From: Limnohabitans sp.
Lineage (GTDB): Bacteria > Pseudomonadota > Gammaproteobacteria > Burkholderiales > Burkholderiaceae_C
Length of the DNA stretch: 41,284 nt
Assembly (NCBI GenBank): GCA_009693505.1
Contig: SHXD01000021.1
Location: 1 to 41,284, forward strand
Direction of reading: 5' to 3'
The translations under genes and the position numbers were made by a program. The notes under the pieces are model-generated. The model was not told the DNA's origin. It saw nothing but the letters and a program-made list of their open reading frames with translations, and ran no database searches. How positions within the stretch are numbered: position 1 is the first letter of the stretch; the number at the start of each line of letters is the position of its first letter. Of this stretch, positions 35,794-41,284 are shown piece after piece.

Positions 35794-36058
35794 AGCGCAT
35801 TTGCAAAGCCCACTCTAAAGTGGCGCAAACCAAAACAAGTGCGCCATAGCTTGCCATTTTGCCGTCGTTCCCCGTCATCACCAGACCGACCGCCAGCACG
35901 GCCAAGCCGCAAATGGCATTGAGCAGCCAACGCCAAAGCCACTTCATTTGAGATTGGCGCCTGAACTGGAACGAACCCCACAGCGTGATACCCAAGGAAA
36001 GTACCAGCGCAGGCAAGCCGAAATTCACCAAATGCCAAAATACGTCTTCCCAAGTCAT
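35777..36058 (-). CDS. small membrane protein of unknown function
   Basis: 93 residues with three hydrophobic segments (about 10-28, 40-60 and 68-86) separated by short basic loops (FRRQSQMKW), and a short C-terminal RFKLRG tail. I recognise no family. It is divergent from hemA across 41 bases and converges on ugpQ with a 17-base overlap. Open frame, membrane pattern and position favour a real gene. Confidence 0.65.
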   Translation of the reverse strand: MTWEDVFWHLVNFGLPALVLSLGITLWGSFQFRRQSQMKWLWRWLLNAICGLAVLAVGLVMTGNDGKMASYGALVLVCATLEWALQMRFKLRG

Positions 36059-36086
36059 TCATTTCCTTCTCTGTTGGTACAGGTTT

Positions 36087-36092
36087 TATAAT
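36087..36092 (+). promoter_or_regulatory. consensus -10 element directly before hemA
   Basis: TATAAT is a perfect -10. A start 6-8 bases downstream would fall at 36098-36100, at or within two bases of the hemA ATG, giving a leaderless or near-leaderless mRNA. The -35 region (around TTTCCTT, 36062-36068) is weak. Confidence 0.45.
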
Positions 36093-36099
36093 CTTAAAC

Positions 36100-37371
36100 A
36101 TGGCAGTTTGGGCATTGGGGTTAAACCACACAACAGCCCCGCTCGATTTGCGCGGGCGGTTTGCCTTTGCCTTGGACCAATTGCCGCCTACTTTGCAGCA
36201 ACTCAGAGGCAACTTGGCCTCGCACACAGCCAGCGAACCTGAAGCCGCCATTCTCTCAACTTGCAACCGCACTGAAATTTATTGTGCCGCAGATCAGCTT
36301 GTGGTTGATGAAACTCTAAATTGGTTGGCTCAAACCGGAGGTGTCTCTGCCCACGAACTCCGTGCCCACACCTACATGCTCGAAGAAGGCCACGTGGCCA
36401 GGCATGCCTTCAGAGTGGCCAGCGGCCTCGACTCCATGGTCTTGGGGGAAGCACAAATTTTGGGTCAGTTAAAAGATGCCGTCAGAGCCGCTGAAGAGGC
36501 TGGTGCCTTGGGCAGCACCTTGAACCAATTGTTTCAACGCAGTTTTGCAGTGGCCAAAGAAGTCCGTTCTACCACTGAAATTGGTGCCCATTCCATTAGC
36601 ATGTCGGCCGCTGCGGTTCGCTTGGCAAGTCAAATTTTTGAAGACCTCACCAAAATCAAAGTTTTGTTTGTGGGCGCCGGTGAAATGATTGAGTTGGTGG
36701 TCACCCACTTCGCAGCCAAAAACCCTCGCAGCATGGCCATTGCCAACCGCAGCATGGGCCGCGGTGAAAAACTTGCCCATCAATATGGCGCTGAAGTCAT
36801 GCGCCTGTCTGAACTGCCCGATCGGCTGCATGAGTTTGATGCGGTCATCAGTTGCACCGCAAGCACTTTGCCCTTGATTGGCTTGGGCGCTGTAGAGCGC
36901 GCATTGAAAAAACGCCGTAACCGGCCCATGTTCATGGTGGATTTGGCTGTTCCACGCGACATCGAACCCGAAGTTAAGTCCTTAGAAGACGTCTACCTCT
37001 ATACCATTGACGATTTGGCCAGCGTCATTCAAACAGGTCAAGCTCATCGACAAGCTGCCGTGGCCGAAGCCGAAGTGATCATTGACGCTGGTGTGCAAAG
37101 CTTCATACACTGGATGGTGCAGCGCGGCAGCGTGCCCCTCATTCAGCAGCTTAATGCGCAAGCCGACGAATGGCGCGAGGCGGAAATGGCCCGTGCACGC
37201 AAAATGTTGGCAAAAGGCGATGACCCCGAAAAAGTGCTGGAAGCACTTTCACGCGGTTTGACCCAAAAGATGCTGCACGGCGCTATGGCAGAACTGAGAG
37301 AGGCCGACCCCGAACACGTGGCCCAAGCTACTCACGCCGTTCAACGTCTTTTCCTGCGAAAAGAACGCTAG
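36100..37371 (+). CDS. hemA: glutamyl-tRNA reductase
   Basis: First committed step of C5 tetrapyrrole synthesis: reduces glutamyl-tRNA to glutamate-1-semialdehyde with NADPH. The catalytic cysteine is Cys55 in STCNRTE, with the [11 protein letters not shown] motif after it. The NADPH domain contains VLFVGAGEM near residue 188 and [14 protein letters not shown]; the C-terminal dimerisation helices end the protein. At 423 residues it is normal. [10 protein letters not shown] matches the family N-terminus, so the ATG is firm although no ribosome site is present. It leads the hemA-prfA-prmC-grxD order common in betaproteobacteria. Confidence 0.97.
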   Translation: MAVWALGLNHTTAPLDLRGRFAFALDQLPPTLQQLRGNLASHTASEPEAAILSTCNRTEIYCAADQLVVDETLNWLAQTGGVSAHELRAHTYMLEEGHVARHAFRVASGLDSMVLGEAQILGQLKDAVRAAEEAGALGSTLNQLFQRSFAVAKEVRSTTEIGAHSISMSAAAVRLASQIFEDLTKIKVLFVGAGEMIELVVTHFAAKNPRSMAIANRSMGRGEKLAHQYGAEVMRLSELPDRLHEFDAVISCTASTLPLIGLGAVERALKKRRNRPMFMVDLAVPRDIEPEVKSLEDVYLYTIDDLASVIQTGQAHRQAAVAEAEVIIDAGVQSFIHWMVQRGSVPLIQQLNAQADEWREAEMARARKMLAKGDDPEKVLEALSRGLTQKMLHGAMAELREADPEHVAQATHAVQRLFLRKER

Positions 37372-37395
37372 CGACCATCGCCCAAGCCTGCGCCT

Positions 37396-37414
37396 CATTG
37401 AGATTGACTCAATG
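37396..37414 (+). promoter_or_regulatory. small hairpin between hemA and prfA
   Basis: CATTGAG (37396-37402) and CTCAATG (37408-37414) are perfect arms around five bases. No T run follows, so it is unlikely to terminate; it may be an RNA processing or leader structure of prfA, or chance. Confidence 0.25.
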
Positions 37415-37440
37415 CCTCTTCAAATTTCTCGCAAAGATTC

Positions 37441-38541
37441 ATGAAACCCTTTTTACGTCATCAGCTTGAGCGTTATGCACAGCGTCTAGAAGAGCTGGAC
37501 TTTTTGCTGTCGCGCGAAGACATCATGGCCGACATGGATCAGTTTTTAAAACTGTCACGCGAGCATGCTGAGGTGAGTGCTTTAACCAAACGTTATGCGC
37601 GATATTTGGAACGCAGCAGCGATTTAGAAGCAGCCCATGCCATGCTAGAAACCAGCAGCGAAGACATCGATATGCAAGCTATGGCGCATGAAGAAATTCA
37701 AAGTGCCTCACAAGAAATGAGCGAGTTGGAAGCTGAGTTGCAGCGCATGTTGCTGCCCAAAGACCCCGACGATGCACGACCTGCTTTTTTAGAAATTCGT
37801 GCAGGGACAGGCGGCGACGAGTCAGCGCTTTTTGCAGGCGACTTGCTTCGCATGTACACCAAGTTTTTCGAGCGCAAAGGTTGGCGCGCCGAAATCATGT
37901 CAGAGTCTGCCAGTGAGCTGGGGGGCTACAAAGAGGTGGTGATTCGCATCAAGGGTGACAACGTGTTTGGCACCATGCGCTTTGAATCGGGTGGCCACCG
38001 AGTCCAGCGCGTGCCGACTACCGAAACACAAGGCCGCATTCACACCAGCGCTTGCACTGTGGCGGTTTTGGCAGAGCCCGATGAAGCCCAGGCCGTCACC
38101 ATCAACCCTGCCGACCTTCGCATTGACACCTACCGCGCCAGCGGCGCGGGTGGTCAGCACATCAACAAAACAGATTCTGCTGTGCGCATCACGCACATTC
38201 CCACGGGCATTGTGGCTGAGTGCCAAGACGATCGCAGCCAGCACCGCAACAAAGCCAAAGCCATGCAGGTTTTATCGGCACGCATTCAGGAAAAAGATCG
38301 CAGCGAGCGCGCTGCCAAAGATGCGGCACTGCGCAAAGGGCTCATTGGCAGTGGTGATCGATCCGACCGAATTCGCACCTACAACTTCCCGCAGGGCCGC
38401 CTTACCGATCACCGCATCAACCTCACTTTGTACAAGCTGAGTTTCATCATGGAGGGTGATTTGGAAGAAGTGACACAAGCCCTTCAGCATGCCAGGCAAG
38501 CCGAACAACTGGCTGATTTGGAGTCAAGCCTGCCATCATGA
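37441..38541 (+). CDS. prfA: peptide chain release factor 1
   Basis: Recognises UAA and UAG stop codons and triggers peptide release on the ribosome. The codon-reading tripeptide PxT is PTT at residues 192-194 (E. coli has PAT), and the catalytic GGQ is at 237-239 in [17 protein letters not shown]. The N-terminal helical domain, the [10 protein letters not shown] stretch and the C-terminal [14 protein letters not shown] are all intact. Length 366 is normal (E. coli 360). Gln239 is the expected substrate of PrmC, whose gene overlaps this one by 4 bases. Confidence 0.97.
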   Translation: MKPFLRHQLERYAQRLEELDFLLSREDIMADMDQFLKLSREHAEVSALTKRYARYLERSSDLEAAHAMLETSSEDIDMQAMAHEEIQSASQEMSELEAELQRMLLPKDPDDARPAFLEIRAGTGGDESALFAGDLLRMYTKFFERKGWRAEIMSESASELGGYKEVVIRIKGDNVFGTMRFESGGHRVQRVPTTETQGRIHTSACTVAVLAEPDEAQAVTINPADLRIDTYRASGAGGQHINKTDSAVRITHIPTGIVAECQDDRSQHRNKAKAMQVLSARIQEKDRSERAAKDAALRKGLIGSGDRSDRIRTYNFPQGRLTDHRINLTLYKLSFIMEGDLEEVTQALQHARQAEQLADLESSLPS

Positions 38542-39353
38542 ATGTGTCGCAATGTTTAACGCGCGGCCAAGTGTTGGGGCTGCCCCGACTGGAAGCACAA
38601 ATTCTGTTCTTGCATGCCGCAGACAGATCGCTGCACGACCGCGCATGGCTGTTGGCGCACGATACCGATGAGGTATTGCCAGAGCATATTGCAGCCTTTG
38701 AAGCATTGGCACAGCGCCGACTGCAACATGAACCCGTGGCCTACATCGTGGGGCAGAAAGAATTTTTTGGGCTCCGCTTGGCCATCGACAAGCGAGTGCT
38801 TGACCCCAGACCTGACACCGAAGTGTTGGTGGAATGGGCCTTGGCATGCGGCGAAGGCCTAGAACGCCCCAAATACCTCGATTTAGGGACAGGCAGTGGC
38901 GCTATTGCTTTGGCGCTCAAATCTCAGCTTTCACAGGCCGAAGTTCTGGCTGTAGACAGCAGCGCCGAGGCTTTGAGCCTTGCCGCACAAAATGCCCACC
39001 ATCTGTCATTGAATGTCAGCTTCCTGCAAAGTAACTGGTTCTCTCAAGTTCAAGGCAAATTCAATGTGCTGGTGTCCAATCCCCCCTACATTGAGGACCA
39101 AGACCCCCACTTGGCACAACTGACCCACGAACCCCTTCAAGCGCTGACAAGTGGCCCTGATGGCCTTCAAGACATCCGAAACATCGTTCAAAACGCGCCA
39201 AATCACTTGGAAATGGGTGGCTGGCTGCTCATAGAACACGGCTGGCGGCAGGCGGCAGCGGTCAGGGGACTGCTTGAAAAAGCCGGATTCAAGCAGGTGC
39301 AGTCTAAATTAGACTTGGCAGGCATTGGACGTTGCTCTGGCGGCCAAAAATAG
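38538..39353 (+). CDS. prmC: release factor glutamine N5-methyltransferase PrmC
   Basis: Methylates the glutamine of the GGQ motif in release factors 1 and 2 with SAM. The substrate loop [15 protein letters not shown] lies at 87-100, the SAM loop is [11 protein letters not shown] at 115-125, and the catalytic NPPY is at 181-184. At 271 residues it is normal. The ATG overlaps the prfA stop (ATGA), ensuring the enzyme is made with its substrate. Confidence 0.97.
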   Translation: MNVSQCLTRGQVLGLPRLEAQILFLHAADRSLHDRAWLLAHDTDEVLPEHIAAFEALAQRRLQHEPVAYIVGQKEFFGLRLAIDKRVLDPRPDTEVLVEWALACGEGLERPKYLDLGTGSGAIALALKSQLSQAEVLAVDSSAEALSLAAQNAHHLSLNVSFLQSNWFSQVQGKFNVLVSNPPYIEDQDPHLAQLTHEPLQALTSGPDGLQDIRNIVQNAPNHLEMGGWLLIEHGWRQAAAVRGLLEKAGFKQVQSKLDLAGIGRCSGGQK

Positions 39354-39420
39354 ACCCTTGCCTGCAAATACCCCGCTAACGTGAAATAATGACCTTAATA
39401 AAAGATAACGAGGATTTTCC

Positions 39421-39750
39421 ATGAGCGATACCCAAGCCCGCATTGATGATTTGGTGAAACAAAACGAAGTACTGCTTTTTATGAAGGGCAGCGCCAGCTT
39501 TCCTATGTGCGGCTTCTCTGGCCGTGCCATTCAAATTTTGAAGGCTTGCGGCGTCGATCCAAAGGCTGTTAAAACAGTCAATGTGTTGGACGATGCTGAA
39601 ATTCGCAATGGCATCAAGGAATACAGCAACTGGCCCACCATTCCTCAGTTGTATGTCAAGGGCGAATTTGTGGGCGGCTCTGACATCATGATGGAAATGT
39701 ACGAGTCAGGTGAACTGATTCAAGTGTTGAACACCACGCCCAAAGAATAA
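39421..39750 (+). CDS. grxD: monothiol glutaredoxin, Grx4/GrxD family
   Basis: A 109-residue monothiol glutaredoxin that binds a glutathione-ligated 2Fe-2S cluster and delivers it to targets. The CGFS motif puts the single active cysteine at residue 30, with Lys22 (FMKGS), WPTIPQLYVKGEFVGG (cis-Pro and glutathione site) and SDIMMEM completing the family pattern. GAGG precedes the ATG by about 8 bases. TTGCCT (39358-39363) and TGAAAT (39382-39387), 18 bases apart, could be its own promoter in the 67-base gap after prmC. A terminator follows. Confidence 0.96.
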   Translation: MSDTQARIDDLVKQNEVLLFMKGSASFPMCGFSGRAIQILKACGVDPKAVKTVNVLDDAEIRNGIKEYSNWPTIPQLYVKGEFVGGSDIMMEMYESGELIQVLNTTPKE

Positions 39751-39796
39751 TCACTCAAGTTGTGTGAGCTTCAGCCTATGCATGGAAGCTTGAAAC

Positions 39797-39836
39797 AAAA
39801 AATGGTTTCAGTCCACCGACTGAAGCCATTTTTTTT
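39797..39836. terminator. strong bidirectional terminator overlapping the slt stop
   Basis: AAAAAATGGTTTCAGTC (39797-39813) pairs with GACTGAAGCCATTTTTT (39818-39834) around a CACC loop: 17 pairs counting one U-G, followed by eight T in all. It ends the grxD transcript. Read on the minus strand the same stem (one C/A mismatch, six T after it) ends slt, whose last codons and stop lie inside it. Confidence 0.9.
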
Positions 39837-40473
39837 GGGCTGCCAAGACAGATTGGGGATAAGCAGATTGCCCACGGCTGCCGTTGTAACGGCCAAGTGC
39901 GTAAAACAGGTCGCCACTCTCTTTCTCCAGCATGTGGCGCAAGATGACACAACCAAAGCGAAGCTGAGTTTGCGTATGAAACAAAACGCTTTCGTTGCCA
40001 TCGCCAATGCTGCGCGTCCAAAAGGGCATGACCTGCATGTAGCCCCTGGCACCAGCGCTTGAAATGGCGTACTTCCTGAAGGCACTTTCAACTTCAATCA
40101 CGCCTAACACCAATGACAAAGACAAACCGGCGCGCCTGGCCTCATACCAAACTGTGTGCAAAAACTCAGAACGATCGTCTGGATGTTTCATCCATTGACT
40201 TAACCGATGCGAGGCTTTGCTCGTCCATTCGTTGAATTGCTTTTTCTCAAGCTCGGTATTGAGAACTGGCACAGGTGGGCCGCTCTGCGACACGGCCTGA
40301 CTGAGTGCCGTTCGAACTGAATCTGAGAGTGCCTCTTCGGCTTGGTTGCCAGCCCAAGCGGATTGAATAAATGGCTGAGTCAACAGCAAAGAGGGGGCAA
40401 CGAGGGTTGAAAAAAACACACGCCCACCGCCCCGTATGGCTTGGCGCAAAAATTTGCGTCGATGCAAATTCAT
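39808..40473 (-). CDS. lytic transglycosylase (SLT domain) with Tat-type signal
   Basis: Periplasmic enzyme that cleaves peptidoglycan glycan strands, forming 1,6-anhydro ends. The N-terminus carries a twin-arginine motif (HRRKFLR, residues 4-10), a hydrophobic stretch, and a likely cleavage site after AWA (residue 41). The SLT domain spans about 105-215: the catalytic glutamate is Glu129 (EVESAF), followed by SSAGARGYMQVMP and a later ALGRYNGS. At 221 residues it is a compact member. It begins 11 bases after the proS stop, as in other Burkholderiales. A perfect hairpin lies just after its start codon, and its 3' end is inside a terminator. Confidence 0.9.
   Translation of the reverse strand: MNLHRRKFLRQAIRGGGRVFFSTLVAPSLLLTQPFIQSAWAGNQAEEALSDSVRTALSQAVSQSGPPVPVLNTELEKKQFNEWTSKASHRLSQWMKHPDDRSEFLHTVWYEARRAGLSLSLVLGVIEVESAFRKYAISSAGARGYMQVMPFWTRSIGDGNESVLFHTQTQLRFGCVILRHMLEKESGDLFYALGRYNGSRGQSAYPQSVLAAQKKWLQSVD
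40451..40470 (-). promoter_or_regulatory. hairpin directly after the slt start codon
   Basis: AATTTGC and GCAAATT are perfect 7-base arms with a 6-base loop, beginning at the base after the ATG and covering the codons of the twin-arginine motif. In mRNA it could slow initiation. The sequence also encodes the Tat signal, so the repeat may be incidental. Confidence 0.3.
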
Positions 40474-40484
40474 GCGCTGGTCTT

Positions 40485-41284
40485 TCAGTGAGCCTGCGCC
40501 ACTTTGCTTAAGACAAAGGCCGCAATGTCAGCAAGCGCCACAGCCGTGGCCACTTCGTCGCGGCGGTGTTGGTATTCCACCTTGCCTTCTTTCAGGCCAC
40601 GGTCGCCCAGCGTCACGCGGTGCGGTACGCCAATGAGTTCCCAGTCGGCGAACATGGCACCAGGGCGCTCGCCGCGGTCGTCTAGCAACACATCCACACC
40701 AGCAGCCATGAGATCAGCATAGAGTTTTTCAGACGCCGCTTTGACATCGAGGCTGCGATCGGCACCGATGGGGCAAATGACCACAGTGAAAGGCGCAATG
40801 GCATCGGGCCAAATAATACCCTTGGCATCGTGATTTTGCTCAATGGCCGCAGCGGGCAAGCGCGTTACACCAATGCCGTAACAACCCATTTCCAAGAACT
40901 GGGGTTTGCCGTTTTCGTCCAAGAAAGTGGCGTTCATGGCCTGGCTGTACTTGGTGCCCAAATAAAACACGTGACCCACCTCAATGCCGCGCTCAATGAC
41001 CAAAGCACCTTTGCGATCAGGCGACATATCGCCATCCACCACATTCCGCAAATCGGCCACCATCATGGGCTCTGGCAAATCACGTCCCCAATTCACGCCT
41101 GTGATGTGGTGATCGGGTTGATTGGCGCCGCAAATCCAGTCGGCCATGACAGCCACTTCGCGGTCGGCCACCACGTTCAAAGGTTTCTTCAAATTCAAGG
41201 GGCCTAAGTAGCCTGGCTTGCAACCAAAGTGCTCGTCAATCTCTGTCAATGTGGCAAAACGAAAGCCCGCGTTCAAGCCAGGCA
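40485..41284 (-). CDS. proS: proline--tRNA ligase, C-terminal part (cut by window end)
   Basis: About 265 C-terminal residues of a class II ProRS; the start lies beyond the window. At the N-terminal side is the end of the YbaK-like editing insertion ([21 protein letters not shown]). Then come the motif 3 region with [18 protein letters not shown] and the anticodon-binding domain ([15 protein letters not shown], then [36 protein letters not shown]). The insertion marks the long bacterial type that can deacylate mischarged Ala-tRNA-Pro. slt follows after 11 bases. Confidence 0.95.
   Translation of the reverse strand, partial: PGLNAGFRFATLTEIDEHFGCKPGYLGPLNLKKPLNVVADREVAVMADWICGANQPDHHITGVNWGRDLPEPMMVADLRNVVDGDMSPDRKGALVIERGIEVGHVFYLGTKYSQAMNATFLDENGKPQFLEMGCYGIGVTRLPAAAIEQNHDAKGIIWPDAIAPFTVVICPIGADRSLDVKAASEKLYADLMAAGVDVLLDDRGERPGAMFADWELIGVPHRVTLGDRGLKEGKVEYQHRRDEVATAVALADIAAFVLSKVAQAH

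Noticed and set aside
1..41284. mobile elements, prophage genes, CRISPR arrays, tRNA or rRNA genes
   Set aside because: No transposase, integrase, phage protein, direct-repeat array, cloverleaf or rRNA-like stretch was seen; gene order and composition look like ordinary chromosome throughout.

Overview
The window looks like chromosomal core DNA from a betaproteobacterium of the order Burkholderiales, most likely family Comamonadaceae (Limnohabitans-like). This rests on gene order (gpmA-ctpA-moeB; secB-grxC-rhodanese beside gpsA; hemA-prfA-prmC-grxD; FmdB-DUF502-aspS; proS-slt), on a DUF3460 gene before scpA, and on protein sequences that match that group as I remember them. No search could be run, so genus is a guess. 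Coding density is very high. I see no insertion sequence, prophage, CRISPR array, rRNA or tRNA, and no gap over 300 bases.

Layout. 1-5037 (mostly +): the first codons of a divergent gene (possibly apbC/mrp), metG, a SulP anion transporter, a DUF3460 protein and scpA. 5034-7321 (-): rhodanese, grxC, secB and gpsA (thiol/redox, protein export, glycerol-3-phosphate synthesis). 7433-12186 (+): gpmA, the periplasmic protease ctpA, an E1-like adenylyltransferase (moeB/thiF) and a second SulP transporter. 12126-16700 (-): nudB, a YbhP-like phosphatase/nuclease, clsB, then folE, a BLUF blue-light receptor and a DUF429 predicted nuclease. 16762-17967 (+): a two-part methyltransferase standing alone against its neighbours and closed by a terminator. 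18003-30656 (-): ten genes in one direction with short gaps: a 1290-residue FAD/Fe-S oxidoreductase, DUF971, ubiE, a Tim44-like protein, ubiJ, ubiB, a sodium:solute symporter, an FmdB zinc ribbon, DUF502 and aspS. 30870-35793 (+): a complete ugpBAECQ system for glycerol-3-phosphate and its diesters. 35777-36058 (-): a small unknown membrane protein. 36100-39750 (+): hemA, prfA, prmC and grxD. 39808-41284 (-): proS (cut by the window end) and a Tat-type lytic transglycosylase.

How the genes work together. UbiE, UbiJ and UbiB belong to ubiquinone synthesis and sit downstream of a large flavoprotein that could feed electrons to quinone. UgpBAECQ imports and hydrolyses phosphodiesters to glycerol-3-phosphate, which GpsA also makes and which feeds phospholipid synthesis (ClsB makes cardiolipin). 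FolE and NudB are the first two steps of the pterin branch of folate synthesis. PrmC modifies the release factor encoded by the overlapping upstream gene. AspRS carries the residue typical of the non-discriminating form, pointing to tRNA-dependent asparagine formation.

The least ordinary part is the tight folE-BLUF-DUF429 cluster: a stand-alone blue-light receptor starting 2 bases after a variant GTP cyclohydrolase I and overlapping a predicted RNase H-fold nuclease. Smaller points include a terminator whose stem encodes the last residues of the lytic transglycosylase, a probably leaderless hemA, and several perfect dyads in promoter regions.
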